DNA of 64,000 nucleotides from Gracilaria vermiculophylla (GCA_019155205.2 JAHNZQ020000308.1:4359966-4423965), one strand, 5' to 3'; numbered from the stretch's first letter, positions 40,999 to 52,942 are shown. Notes: generated from the letters alone by a model not told the origin. Translations and numbers: made by a program.

Positions 40999-41533
40999 CG
41001 ACAGTTGCTGATGACGTTAGAGGCAGCGCTTCCGCAATAGCGACCGCCAAGTGCAGGTAATAGTCGTTGCGAAGTCTGAGTTCTTCTGGTACGCGAGATA
41101 GAATTGCAGCGAGAAAGCGCGGATGAACAGTAGTAGAACTCCAGAAAAGTGGGACAGGGATGAGGGTGTCCGAAATACCGCGTACAGCGCGGTTGTGGAA
41201 GAACGCGACGAGCATCTGACGCCAGGCGTTACACGGCTTGGGGTTGTCGCACCTAACGCAGATATTTGCTATGAGACCTCGAAGCCATCTTTGTGTAAAG
41301 CTGCCACCACTTGTGTTCTGCACTCGTGTATGCCGGTGAGCAAATTTTGCAAGCGATTCAGATGCATGTGTGGCACGTCGTGATGCATGGCCCGTGGAGG
41401 CCCTCGCTGTCGTCTTTTCTTCACTGCGCGTTTGAGCGCGAACAACGATATTTTGACCGACCTCATAATCGCAAGCTTTGCCTAAATTCTTGTCACAACA
41501 TTCCCGAACGAGGTTGGATCCCGCCTTCCCCAT
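40934..41533 (-). CDS. Unassigned 199-codon ORF overlapping the WD40 gene start
   Basis: A clean minus-strand frame overlaps the first 65 bp of the WD40 coding sequence in another phase. Its C-terminal half (VHPRFLAAILSRVPEELRLRNDYYLHLAVAIAEAL) reads like folded protein; the first half is basic and Ser/Thr-rich. No family is recognised. It could be a small independent gene, an upstream exon of the WD40 gene, or a chance frame. Confidence 0.3.
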   Translation of the reverse strand: MGKAGSNLVRECCDKNLGKACDYEVGQNIVVRAQTRSEEKTTARASTGHASRRATHASESLAKFAHRHTRVQNTSGGSFTQRWLRGLIANICVRCDNPKPCNAWRQMLVAFFHNRAVRGISDTLIPVPLFWSSTTVHPRFLAAILSRVPEELRLRNDYYLHLAVAIAEALPLTSSATVVAPPHGFEPGRAPPEFYYVNS

Positions 41534-42855
41534 GTGACCTTGGAATTTTGTAAGCGAGTGGTTATTGCATATCGTTCCGGTCGTGCATGTGAAACTTTCG
41601 ATCGAAAACCCACTGTCTCACACACAACCCAAACCACTCGTTCTCATTTAACGCATTTGTTGTTATCTAAAATGATGATGTCCATGTACCCTCGCACAAC
41701 GAATGCCGGTTGAATTTTGGTACCCATCGAGTAACATCCAGGGCCAAACAGAAGCGAACAACCCGTGATGGACATTCGAAAGCGAGTAATGTCTCTCTTG
41801 TACATAGTTCCAGAGATAAACATGGTCACGGACAGATTAGCCTACGCGGACGGGTTCAAGAGTCCGAATTTTATTCGGACAAATGCCCGGCACAACCAGT
41901 CGTGAGGATACAAGCTTAAAATGCTCATCATAGGCAACCTTTTATGTATAAGTAGAGGTGATGTGTTGTAGTCCTATTGAACGGGTTGGAGCATGATTGC
42001 ATATGCTTCCTCCAGATAGGCTGGCAGTCATTTTTCTGAACCCCAGAAGCTGCTTGCGTAGCCTGCATTAATATTCATTCAAAGCAAAGTGACACCAATG
42101 GAATCGTCCGAAACCCACTTTGGTGTCTACAGTGGAGCTCTTAAGAAACTATACCCAGAGCAGAGCACGCATAGTGAGTCACAGAAACATGGCCAGGAGA
42201 TCAACTTGGTTACGGGATTCGTGAAAGAGATCGACCTCTAAGGCGACGGTAAGCGACGACAAGTGATTCCGGGCAACTTCAATGGATCTTCGATCTTCGT
42301 TGTAGTATACGCCCTATCTGCTTTTGTGAAATGGCAGGAAGCTAGTTTTAAATCTTGATCCATCCGATACCAGCGTCGATTTGTTCTCTTGGTAACATGT
42401 CATGATATCGCTAGCACGCGGTGTTTTCGCAAAGTGAACATGATAAGGTTATAAGTTTGCAACCACTAACTACGTTGTCCTTAGAACGCGTTCTGGGTCA
42501 TTGGAAGGCTAAAGAGCGCCTTGTATCAATCGTAACCAATATTACACACCCATTTTCACGAAGAACTACGCCCCACGGTGAGACAAACGCAGCAAAAACA
42601 GAAGAAATTGTGACTACATTGTGCGCCACAAGTCATATGTTCGTCTTAAATGCAGTCGGGCTACACCCATTCATATCCTCATTATTCAGAAACAGACGTT
42701 GAAGCTACGTTTCGTTCTTCTTCGACAAAAGCTTTTGTGGTACAGCTCTCCTCTAAAACGCAAAAAGGCAGGACAAGAACAGCCATTATTTCATGATTCA
42801 TGTCAGCTCGCAGATTGTCAACTGAGATAGTAGCTGAATAATTTAGCAAAGCAAG
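41534..42855. other. No convincing gene
   Basis: Short frames only. Nothing recognisable on either strand. Confidence 0.55.
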
Positions 42856-44760
42856 CTATGCATCTCCTGTAGGAATGGAATTGGGCTGTGAAGAGATGTC
42901 TTCACGTCGCTTATCGATCTGCTTAAATCGCGAGACTGCACCGGGAACCAGACACTCTGTGTCGCCAACTCCGTACGTGAATGTTCCTGGTGGGCATGGC
43001 TTACATTCAATAGCTCCATCTGCGTCAGTGAAAGAGTCAACTGGACATCGTTGACATGGTTGTCCAGGAAAACACCTCCCGAAGCCTATACATTGCGCTA
43101 TAGCATCATCACTTGTAACAGTTCGATAAGTTCCAGCGGGGCACTTTCGGCAAATATTATCTGTTTCCAAACCACGCCATTCCCCGAAGCTCCCAGGTGG
43201 GCATACTTGACATCTGCCATCGATAATTCCCCGGTTTTGCGCAATGATACCACGACACCCGCATTGGTCATTAAATCGTACGAGCCCATCCGGGCATAGA
43301 GCGCACCGAAGACCATCACCGACAGAATTTGCAGGACAGCCTTGGCAAGTGAATGGCTCCGGGGCATAATGTCCAACATCACATGTTCCACACCGCCGAC
43401 CCTTAAAATCTTCGAATCCTACGACTTGATTGCAAGTATCAGACATGCATGTGACAACTCCTGGATACTGCTCGATAAGGCTAGACCCAAGCTCGCACAT
43501 GGTCTGTGGTACCACGCACTTTTCAGCATATTCATCTGGCTCAGTACCTGGAGGGCATGGCTTACAAATTGAAGCTACAGGGCTTTGTGGTACAGAACCA
43601 GAAGGACACAATTTGCATCCAAAGGTCCCCGAGATGGGATTGAATACACCAACCGAATTAGCAGTATCCGAGAAAGTACCCTGGCCACAACGAGAGCATG
43701 TTCGACCATCTTCTTCTGAAATGTATGTCCCTGGAGGACAGTCACCGTTTTCATCAGCAGGAGTCGCATAATTAATTGTCCGATAGCACAATGAATCAGT
43801 TACAAGAGAGTTGATAATATCGGCACAAGGAGAGCATTGCAAAGAAAGCCCACCAGGACTTCCAAAACCCGATGGGCATGGTTCACATCTTTGGCGTTCT
43901 GCATCATAAAACGAATCAACTGGGCACCAAACACAGTCACCGGCTTCATTCTCAAAGTAAGTACTTGGACAAGGACTGCCTTCACGCTTACAAAGTACAG
44001 AGACTGTGCCAAATGTTTTTGTACCGTTGGGGCATGCATCACATCTATTGTTGTGGAAAAGTGGGTCTTCTATGCCGTAAAATCCAGGTGGACAAGGTTC
44101 ACATCTCGTATTGCCGGTTCCTACAGATCTTGTGCCAATGGGGCACTGCCGACAGGAGACACCATCAGAGCTGAAAGTTCCCTCTTCACATGGCACACAA
44201 TGTGATCCTGAGTGGCTCGGGGCACTTCCTGGAAGACAGCGAAAGCACTGCCTGGCCGATGTCGCTCCTCTTGGGGCAACCGCACCAAGAGGACAGCGGT
44301 TGCATTGTAGCTGGCTCGGAAGAGAGGAATAACCAAGGTTTGTGCATGGTATACAGTCTGACGTTCCATCATTGATTTCCAGAGCGATCTGACTTCCGGG
44401 TGGGCATTGGACACACCGAGAAGATCGTTGAGGTGAATTGAATCCTCTAGGACACGGAGTGCACTCTGCGGCCCCTTCAGTAGAGAAGGTACCCGGCGGA
44501 CAGGCACGACACGCGCTTTCTGTTTGAGCACCGTATACTTTCAAAAAGCGGCCTGCGTCACACAACTTGCATGTTTGAGCGTTTTCGGAATCAGAGAAGC
44601 TGCCTGGGCTGCAAAGCTGACAACTTCCATCGGAGCCGCGAAAGGTGCCGCGAGGGCATGATTGCGAAAGTACAAACGATACATGGGTCACCAAGAGCAA
44701 AAACAAAGTGACAGAAAACGAAGGTCTTGCGAAATACGATCTCTTCATGGTCCCCATCAT
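42856..44760 (-). CDS. Secreted cysteine-rich repeat protein (ephrin-receptor-like/GCC2-GCC3 repeats)
   Basis: A 634-residue single-exon protein with a signal peptide (about residues 1-32, leucine/valine-rich core). Almost the entire rest is tandem cysteine-rich modules of 40-50 residues with the pattern C-x-x-C-P-(P/A)-G-(T/S)-(F/Y)...C-x-x-C, for example CPPGTFSTEGAAECTPCPRG. These are the ephrin-receptor-like/GCC2-GCC3 repeats also found in TNF-receptor-type and EGF-like ectodomains. No transmembrane helix or GPI signal is seen, so it should be secreted or wall-associated. The last 40 residues are charged and free of cysteine. Disulphide-rich extracellular repeats of this kind usually bind protein or carbohydrate partners; the ligand is unknown. 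Confidence 0.85.
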   Translation of the reverse strand: MMGTMKRSYFARPSFSVTLFLLLVTHVSFVLSQSCPRGTFRGSDGSCQLCSPGSFSDSENAQTCKLCDAGRFLKVYGAQTESACRACPPGTFSTEGAAECTPCPRGFNSPQRSSRCVQCPPGSQIALEINDGTSDCIPCTNLGYSSLPSQLQCNRCPLGAVAPRGATSARQCFRCLPGSAPSHSGSHCVPCEEGTFSSDGVSCRQCPIGTRSVGTGNTRCEPCPPGFYGIEDPLFHNNRCDACPNGTKTFGTVSVLCKREGSPCPSTYFENEAGDCVWCPVDSFYDAERQRCEPCPSGFGSPGGLSLQCSPCADIINSLVTDSLCYRTINYATPADENGDCPPGTYISEEDGRTCSRCGQGTFSDTANSVGVFNPISGTFGCKLCPSGSVPQSPVASICKPCPPGTEPDEYAEKCVVPQTMCELGSSLIEQYPGVVTCMSDTCNQVVGFEDFKGRRCGTCDVGHYAPEPFTCQGCPANSVGDGLRCALCPDGLVRFNDQCGCRGIIAQNRGIIDGRCQVCPPGSFGEWRGLETDNICRKCPAGTYRTVTSDDAIAQCIGFGRCFPGQPCQRCPVDSFTDADGAIECKPCPPGTFTYGVGDTECLVPGAVSRFKQIDKRREDISSQPNSIPTGDA

Positions 44761-46708
44761 GTGTTATGAGCCGAGAGTGTGCGGCACCCACTGCTAGAGG
44801 ATGTGAAGAGAGTTTCAATGTTTATATGGTGCATAATGGAAGTTGTGTGGTGCTGATGTGGGTCAAGGTCCATCTTGGGAACCCGACCCGAGCATTGCGC
44901 GCAGTAGTGACGCGCCCTTCAACGAAATACATCAAGTCGTTTTCTTTAGGGTCAAAGCGCAGATTAGCCGTAAAGCCACGCACGCGCTACACGCGGTCAA
45001 CCATCAAAAGTGACAACGAGGACGAATAGCAATGGAACCATTGAAGATTGTCATTCGGGATAAAGCATGAGCAGTATTCCACTGCAAATCTGGCGACGTT
45101 GTGACGGACTGGGGCGACGAAGACCGCACGAATGCTCTCCTTGGGGAACATACTTTCCAGTGCGCGCCAAATGCAAAAGACCACGAATTCACACGCTCCG
45201 AAACTAATTCATTTCTCACAGTACGCCAAAACAGCAAAAGTAAGGCGTCTCCACATTCTGAATATTAAAGTAAATACCACTTTGCAACGCTTCAAACATT
45301 CTCGAAACCTCAAATGATCACCATGCTTCTCGGCTTTCCGTTGATCAAGGAAAACAGGGCGCCGTTTCGAATCAGTCGGAGAAGAAAACGCAACGTGATA
45401 TCTCTGCCTGGTTTAAACAGTCTACAACCGCTGTGATTAACGTTTAGAACGACTCGAAGAGCTATGGACAAAAAAAGAAAACAAAAGACCATGCAAACCG
45501 AACGCGAGTGATAGAAGAATATTATTTGAAGAGGAGAAGCTTACCCAAAGAAAAGCAGTCTGATGCCGGATAAACCCGATGTTGTCTGCGATGGCCTCCT
45601 CCCCTTAATTGACTGTGAGGTTGTCAAAAAAACAATCCGATTTTTCAGAAGGGAAACATTAGTTGTTTTAAGCACCTACAGTAAATGCAGACCCCTTTAT
45701 CCTCCCTTGGAATAAATACTGCTAAGCAGACACATGCCGTATTTTACCGGTGCCCTGCAAAATCCTTATGTCAGACTGACCACACGTGGCGCAACACGAA
45801 ACGTTGGAGTGGACCACTGGGACTGAGGTGGTCCCTATCCAACCAGCGACCTCATATGAGGTCAATTTTAATTAGTTTATAAATATACCAAAACATCAAA
45901 ACGTTTCCCTTTTTTTTCGTTCTGAAATCCTTAACAGGTTGTCGACTGAAGCACCACTGCACCGTGTCCACAACAACCAAGGATCATTTTTGACTGTTAC
46001 GTTAAAGACAGCTGTCACCATTATTCATGAACTATGACATTGTTCACAGATTCTCGCTTAACTCATAAACAACCGTCAACAGCCACGCTCGCCTGAATAC
46101 CAGCGACGCGGAATGTATACAAATCTTTGCATCTCCGTGAAATTCAATTGTGATATAAAATTAGTTGTAATGTTGATGTTCGTAACATCAAAATCCAAAA
46201 TTTTGACATAATGGATAGTACATTTTAGCTTACTTAAACGTTTAAACAACGTTAATTAATCTCTTTCCAGTTTCAAACTTGATAATTGTATTATCAAATC
46301 TGCATACGCTTATAAAGCACTAAATAAGACTGTTAAACTAGAACATTACAATATTAGTGAAAAGAAAAGAAATATGACACCACTAAATATACTAAACTTG
46401 CAAGAGCATTCTAATAATAAAATTTGTACTGCAATGTTCCACAAGTAGAAAATCACCAGAATCTCATTTAAAATTGGTCTACACAAATAATGCACAGGGT
46501 GTTAAAGCCTTTCCCAGAGACGTGTACGACAAAGTCGAATTCCAAGGCTTTAGGCGGTTATTTTGCACTAATGTTAAGAGGCTGAAGAACCAAATCTGAG
46601 AAATGTGTGTGTATGGGGCTTTTGCTTATTCTCCTAGAAGGTGACGGAAAAAAAGAAAGCGTGGGACGTTAGGCTGGCGTAATCTACGACATTATTGGCT
46701 CTACCACT
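44761..46708. other. AT-rich intergenic DNA, no gene
   Basis: No supported coding sequence. From about 45880 to 46480 the DNA is strongly AT-rich. A perfect 7-bp stem (GGACCAC/GTGGTCC) lies at about 45812-45835. The first part includes the promoter of the cysteine-rich gene. Confidence 0.55.
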
Positions 46709-47262
46709 TGTGGTACTGTCAGTTCTCCTTTCGAGATAGTAAATCACAACGTCCGATAGAAGTTTTTGTTGACTCTAAAGGCGCAATTTCTTAAAGATGA
46801 TCTCTGATACTCGCAGTAGCGAGCCGGAGAACTCTTGAAGGGGGTCCGTAAACACCAAGCGGAGGGGGAGGTTCACTAATCGGACAACGCTCTTACAGGC
46901 CCTGCTATGATGCGAACTGCGAATCGGTGGCTCAGAAACCTGAGGATGATCGATGAGAGTTTCCAACCGGAAAAGTAGATGAAGACTCAAGGGTGCTTGC
47001 CTTTACTTCCCCGAGAGGTGAAGCTCAACCGGCAGATTAAGTATCAAGGCTGGAGCCCGCCTCGGCAGATCGCACTACTGTAGTAATTACCCGCACAAAC
47101 TAACTTCAAAAAATATAAATTCTACAGTCCCTGAAGAATACTGTAGCGCACGAGGGCCGAATTACGCACCGTGTGGCTTAGTTAATGAAATACGAGCCCT
47201 CCTTCGGGATATAACGCCACAAAGCCACACCACCATAATTCATTAGGAGCCACTGTACTACA
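46709..47262 (+). repeat. Family-A LTR, plus orientation (copy 1)
   Basis: A 554-bp repeat bounded by TGTGGTACTGTCAG and CACTGTACTACA (TG...CA). It aligns along its length with the plus copy at 61239 and the minus copy at 57040. Shared landmarks are CCAAGCGGAGGGGGAGGTT, AAAAGTAGATGAAGACTCAAGGGTG, TTAATGAAATACGAGCCCTCC and GGAGCCACTG. The 5-bp flanks (CCACT, TACCC) do not match, so it is not a simple solo LTR. Confidence 0.85.
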
Positions 47263-48700
47263 TACCCCCTTTCTTATATTGCACCACGTCTTCGAGGTGC
47301 ATCTTCCAATAGCTCGATCTCTGGGTGGCTCCTATAGGTGTTGATGCCAGCGCGGCCTCCGGCGAAGTGACACATCGTATCCTTCAGGAGTTCCTTCATG
47401 CTTCCATATTCCTGCGCGGCGTTTCACCGCGGTCTCTTATTTTATCCTATGCAGTATTTGCGGGCCCTGGCCCTCCATGACCCAGCCTCGTATTTTCCTT
47501 CTTGGCGTAACCTGTTGGTGCTTCCGCGCCGGTCGGTGGCGTGTGTTTCCGCGCACTCCAGCGTGTCGTGCGCGGTGCAGTCGTGCAACATCTCTGGCCG
47601 GAGCGTGGGTCAGTCCAGATTGGACACTGACTCCATTAATTCACTTGCCACTCCGATTCTTTCAAAGATTCTCCTTCTGGAAACACCCGCTTCATCGCGT
47701 CCGTTCATCCAATCTCCGTGAAGGTGCAATTCTCATTATCCTCTCGTCTGCGCCCCCGTCGGCCTCCACTGGATATGAACGTTCGCCCCGATATGGTGCT
47801 CCATACCTCTCCTACTTTCTGTCGCCCAGCTTCTCTGCGAACTCCACGATGGCGGCTTCATGCGGCTCCCTCTCCGGTCGGGCGTATAACCGCAAGTCGT
47901 TCCCCAAGTTGTGTCAGATCGCTCTCCTCAGGTGCTACCATGCGCTTGGTCGCCATCCATCCGGCTTCCTACACCTTCTGCATGTCTTCTCCAACTCCAG
48001 CGCCTACATCTCCTTCGAATCCCGAGGTGTACCACACCTCGACCGGTGCACCATTCCGTCCAGGAGAGCATTTCGATCATCGCGCCACGCAGGTTTTTGT
48101 CCTGTTACACTACAGGCACGTAAGTCTCCCGTGCCCAGTGGAGGATTACATTCACCACTTCGGCCCATACCTCCAGGCGATGCAATTCCGTGCCTGTTCT
48201 TCAGCCTCGCCTGCGGGGCGTTCCAGTTCCCGCACCGCCGTCACCTCCGGTGTCACCGACTCTGTCCTTGGCTTTGCCGACCTCCACTACGGAACCCGTG
48301 GAATCCCGTCGGGGAGCCCCTGTCCCAGCTGGTCCGCCATCCGCGGCTTCTTCCGTGCCAGTTGTTGCGCCGTCAACGGAGGTGGCCGCATCAGGTGCAC
48401 CATTGGGCGGAGTCTCCTCTGGGGCTCTGTAAGCTGCCTTCCAGGAGTTGGTGAAGGCGAGCCAGGTGATGGGCCGTCCTGCTCCGGCTTCTCCCGTAGA
48501 GGCTCTACGCGAGGCGTGTGCTTGGGTCTTAGAGATCCACAAGGCCCGGGCAGACCGAGCCTCGATGGTGGCCATCAAATGAAGCCTGTCGGAGTTCTTC
48601 GATAGCCAAGCGCTCACGGCAAAAGCGCGCCTCGAAGCGGAGTACACGACGCAATTTGATTACCTGTAGGGGATAGAACCCTGGCGAACAAAAGATCCTT
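47263..48700 (+). pseudogene. Broken 5' internal region (leader and gag-like) after LTR copy 1
   Basis: Downstream of the LTR, plus-strand frames shift several times. The clearest stretch (about 48300-48660) reads AAFQELVKASQVMG, EALREACAWVLEIHKARADRAS, then DSQALTAKARLEAEYTTQFDYL with two stops. It is helical and gag-like. Earlier frames (47398-47721, 47718-48605) are Pro/Ser/Arg-rich. It stops being recognisable where the opposite-strand chromovirus begins near 48.7 kb. Confidence 0.45.
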
Positions 48701-48760
48701 CGGATGGAGCAGAAGCTTCATGAACGGTAGTTCCACTATGACTTGGCCGTACCCGCGTGC

Positions 48761-49276
48761 TCAGAGACACAAAGTGCCGCCGTGAGAGCATGCAAAAAGC
48801 GAGCAATGGCACCCTGGAGGCGAAAAAGATAACTCTAGGTAGGTGATAGACTGTAGAGACGAAAAACAACTCTGGTTGGGGCCGCCCTCCCCTTTCCTAA
48901 ACGGAGGCGTCTGTAAGGAGATGCGGTTCCGCACCAGATTGGCGTAATATCGCCTAAGGAAGTTCTCCGGAATATGTTCCGGAGGTTCTTCCGTGTCGTC
49001 CTTCGAGGTGTACCCATACCACCGGACGCGGTACAGTATTCTTGCAGGGGTTTGTCGATGAGAGACGATGTGGTCCACCGCGTAGAGGATGTAACCTTCA
49101 GGGGTTAGGATGGCTTCGGGAGCCTCCAGTAATGGTTCAACGAGAGCGGTGATGCGGTTCCCAGTATCCCGTGGTGTCGTTGCACCTGAGGTGGTTGGAT
49201 GAAGAAGCTCCGCGCGGTGTCTCTGAAATGGGGTGGTAGGCATTCCTGATGGACTGGGCGTCGGTGCTTTCGTCAC
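48761..49276 (-). pseudogene. Chromodomain at the C-terminus of family-A pol
   Basis: YAVDHIVSHRQTPARILYRVRWYGYTSK...EEPPEHIPENFLRRY is a chromodomain, with the aromatic positions and the RWYGY core. Chromodomains at the integrase end target chromoviruses to modified histones. It is preceded by a Pro/Thr-rich linker. Confidence 0.8.
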
Positions 49277-49536
49277 CCTATCACGGGAGACGACGTCCCT
49301 GAGCCCGTTTACCTCAATGGGGACAGTGTCCCTATAGGTGGCCAGGACTTTTTAAGGCCCTGCGATGGTCGGCGCTAACTTGCAAGTAACGCCCGGCGGT
49401 TCGTTGGATGCTTCCCCAGGTTTGTCGAGGAAAACCTCGTCGCCTTCCTTCAGGTGAGGGCCTTCCATCACCTACCGGTCGAAGTCCCGTTTCTATCTCC
49501 CCTGCGAAGCGCTGAGTCTCTCTTTTGCGACGGGGA

Positions 49537-50576
49537 CTACGTTCTCATATCGCCATAGGATGGAGCGTTTAGCTTACGCCGCTGTTCGCGCCTGTGGCCC
49601 ATCCGCCTGGTGCGCCGTGGCGCGTGCCGTATTGAAGGCACTTGGCGGGATGCGCGAGAGCACCAGATTGAAAGGAGCAGCCCCGTGGAGCGGTGCACCT
49701 GCAGGTTGTAGGCATACGTGAGAGGGCCCACATATGCGTCCCAATCCTTCTGGTGGTCCGCGACGTAGTGCTTCAGCCTCGAGGCGATGGTTTTGGTGAA
49801 CCTTTCCGCCTGTCCGTTTGTCTGGGGGTGATAGGCAGTTCTAAGCAACTGTTCATCCCCAGCATTCCAGAGACGGAGCTGAAGAGCTTCGCCGTGAACT
49901 GGGGGCCATTGTCTGTAAGGAGGTACAATGGTATCCTTTAGGGGTAAACCCAATGATCCAGAAAGGCGTCGGCGATCACTGCTGCAGTGTTGCTTCGTAG
50001 GGGGATGGCACGTGTGATCTTCGAGAAACGATCCGTGATCATGAGGGTAAATCAGTGCCCTCGCTCCATCTTGGGGAGAGGACCCAAGATTTCCGTGGCC
50101 ACTAACTCCAACTGTCCTGAAGATGGGAACAGCGTGAGCAGCGTCCGGTCTTTTCGTATACTATTCCTAGCGGCGGCGCAGGAATAGCAAAACGCCACCC
50201 TTTGGAAGGCGTCATTAGCCATGTTAGGCCAATAAAACTCCTTCCGCATGGTGAAGTACATCCGAGCTCCACTGGGGTGCCCGGCGAGGGAAGAATACTG
50301 CGAGAGATACAGCAACCTCTCCAGTAGTTTCGTCGGGACCACCTTTTGGAGAGCTCCATCCAGGGGAGCGTGGCGTACAGACACGGCGTCCCGATCAACA
50401 TCGAATGACGATATTAAACTCCCCACAGTGGCGAGGCACTCCTTGCAGTACGCATCCGTACTCTGTTCCTTCAGAAACCCCGCTACGGTGATGGGGAGAA
50501 CTTTTTTCTCCTCCTCGACAAGAGCCATCACCTCAGGGAGTCCACTGTACCTTCCTCCAGGTTCAAAGCATTCCAA
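49537..50576 (-). pseudogene. Family-A integrase, frameshifted
   Basis: Two frames (50576-50052 and 49953-49537). The first carries the zinc-binding region (LAGHPSGARMYFTMRKEFYWPNM...CYSCAAAR), where the first His of the HHCC motif seems lost. The second carries TAYHPQTNGQAERF from the catalytic core. The frame change and the loss between them make it inactive. Confidence 0.8.
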
Positions 50577-50726
50577 ACATTCTCCATCGGATCTTTCTTC
50601 CCTTCAGCGTCCTGGATGACTAGACACGGGATAGTGTCCTCCAAAGGTGTTCTGTCTTCTCCCTCGGTGGAGATTCGCGGGAGCGCGTCCGCTGTCTGGT
50701 GTTTTATGCCAGGGCGGTGGACGATG

Positions 50727-51157
50727 TCAAACTCGAACTCCAGGAGGCGTCACCTTCACCTTTCCAGGCGACCGGGAGCATCCGTCAAAGACAGTGTCCA
50801 CTTCAGTGGGGCGTGGTCTGTCCTCATGGTAAAACGCGCGCCTTCCAGGTACGGGCGTGTAAGCAAAACCGCCCACACGATGGCGAGACATTAACGCTCC
50901 GAGGTGGAATAGTTCCGTTCCGTAGATGTGAGGTTGCGACTCCAGTATCCGATAGGTTGCGGTCCACCTTCTGGTTGCTCCTGTAGGAAGGCACATCCGA
51001 CCTGGTATTTACAGGCGTCAGTGTCCAGCACCATTCGGTCGTACCGCTTCGAAAGTACCAAGATTGGTGGTTCTATTTGTCTCCTCTTCAGGGTGTTAAA
51101 GGCTTCAAACTCCTCGTCCGTCAAGATAGTTAACTGCATCGGCTTGTTCTTCTCCAA
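50727..51157 (-). pseudogene. Family-A RNase H region
   Basis: Frames 51157-50891 and 50996-50727 carry RYDRMVLDTDACKYQVGCAF and QPIGYWSRNLTSTERNYST. They are the first catalytic Asp block and the following strand of the retrotransposon RNase H. They are shifted relative to each other. Confidence 0.75.
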
Positions 51158-51175
51158 GAGGCGATTTAACGGAGC

Positions 51176-51862
51176 CTATGTACAGGAGAAATTCGGTAAA
51201 AACCTCCGGAATACGTTACACAACCATTGGAAGAAGGGGAGCTCCGTCTGGTTTGTGAGGATGTGAGCCTCCTTGATGGCGTCCTGATTTTTCCTGGAAA
51301 CCAGAAGGCGGACCGGGAGCACAACGTGCCCCAGGTATTCCACCGAAGACTTGAAAAAGAAACATTTCTCCAGCTTCAAGGTGAGTCCAGCATCCTTTAG
51401 GAGTCGGAGCACTTGCTTCACATGAATGAAGTGCTCCTTCAAGCTGTGGGAGTATATAAGGACGTCATCGATATACACCAAGGCGTACTGCAACTTCACC
51501 TTTGACAGGGTTGTGTCCAGCGCCCGTTGGAACGTAGCGGGTGCATTCTTAAATCCAAACGGCATCCGCAGGAATCTGAAGATCCCACATTGCGAGATGA
51601 ACGTTGTCTTATCCTTATCGAAGTCCTTAAGCTCAATCTGCCAGTAACCGCTGTTGACATCCAGTGTGGAGAAAACGGCCGCATCTCCTAAGAAGTCGAT
51701 ACATTCATCCATACGGGGTATCGGGTACGAATTGCGTACCTTCACCTCGTTGAGGCGTCTATTGTCAATACAGAACCTCAAGGAGCCACCTTTCTTCTTC
51801 AAAAACACAACCAGGGAGGCCTGTTTAAAATTTAAACGCTCGATAATGCCCTTCTCCAGCAT
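51176..51862 (-). pseudogene. Family-A reverse transcriptase
   Basis: A 228-codon frame holds most of the fingers and palm: RFCIDNRRLNEVKVRNSYP, FSTLDVNSGYWQIEL, RMPFGFKNAPATFQRAL and the catalytic YIDDVLIYSHS. The core motifs are intact, but the frame is cut off from the flanking protease and RNase H parts, so the polyprotein cannot be made whole. Confidence 0.88.
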
Positions 51863-52099
51863 GTGGTGGACCTCATCGCGTTTGGATTCGTGCGCATGTG
51901 GTCCGGCCCTCCTCGGGAGGTGGTGTACCGGTTTCGCATTATTTGTGAACTAGATCCTGTGCTTAATTAGGCTAACCTGACCCAGGCGACGAGACCACAT
52001 GTCCTCAAAGACGGATAGCATCTCCACTATCCTATGCCGATACCCCTCAAAATCTTCGCCAATTTGGAGCTTCTCCTGCCAGGTGGCAGGATTCTCTTC

Positions 52100-52942
52100 C
52101 TATAGAGCCGGTAAAGTCGCTTCATCCTGCATGGTGACGATTGCATCGCGGCCCGCAAGGTCTTCCGCACGAGAAAAATAAGCCAGCCCTGCAGGGGCGG
52201 GTAGTGCTAGTCCGACGACAACTCCTTTCGGCAGCCGTAATGGCGACTCTTTGAGGTTAGCGAGCACGACCCTGAAGGGAATGTTCGGTATTACTTCCGT
52301 AACACCGTTCGCTATCATGGAGTGCTGCTTTGTCGTCAGGTGTGGACTCCCCTGAAGGAATGAAAGGCCAGATGCAGAGGTCTGCACCCAGACTTCGGCC
52401 TGACTCCTCGCGGGTATTTCAACGCTCTTCACCACTCAAAGCTTATTCGACTGCGTCTTCTTTGGAAGATTACCGACGTGACGCGCGTTGGCGTCCGGTC
52501 CTGGAGATTCGGATACGATACCTATAGGGGCAGCGTCGTGAAACGTCAGCTTCCGCAGGCGTGGGTGGATTGCACATACATATCGATCAACAAAGGAAGT
52601 TCCCAATATGCATTGTGCGGCCAAGTTGGTCGCCACAAGGAACCACTGGTGGCACAATTTTACCTGTAAGGAACCCAACCGGAGGTATAAAGGGATTGCG
52701 CCGAGGATGGTCAATGCTCGTCGCGGCGCATCGCGCCCCGTGGGGAGCTTGACACTCCTCAAGGAGCCGAGAGCAGACCGTGGGAGCACGTCGGCGTGCT
52801 CCAGATTGGGGCCAGCTCCGGTATCGAGGATAGCGCGCACCGTGGTGGAGGCGAGCGGGGAACATCCTATAGAGGCGAACACCTTGTACTTCTCATGGTG
52901 GAGCGTACACACAGAATCCTCAAAGGTGTCGAATGGGTCCAA
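52100..52942 (-). pseudogene. Family-A aspartic protease and linker
   Basis: The frame 52942-52436 contains the retropepsin active site ILDTGAGPNL and a following VKLPTGRDAPRRAL. The adjoining frame 52435-52100 (IPARSQAEVWVQTS) is the linker before reverse transcriptase. The same blocks appear in the plus-strand copy at 63149-63682. Confidence 0.8.

Noticed and set aside
45812..45835. Perfect 7-bp hairpin GGACCAC/GTGGTCC
   Set aside because: Isolated short stem with no T-tract, repeat partner or gene context. Expected by chance in 64 kb.
47398..48605. Long plus-strand ORFs (325 and 295 codons) as host genes
   Set aside because: They overlap in different phases, follow directly on an LTR and are Pro/Ser/Arg-rich with stops in the most protein-like frame. 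Treated as a broken retroelement leader/gag.
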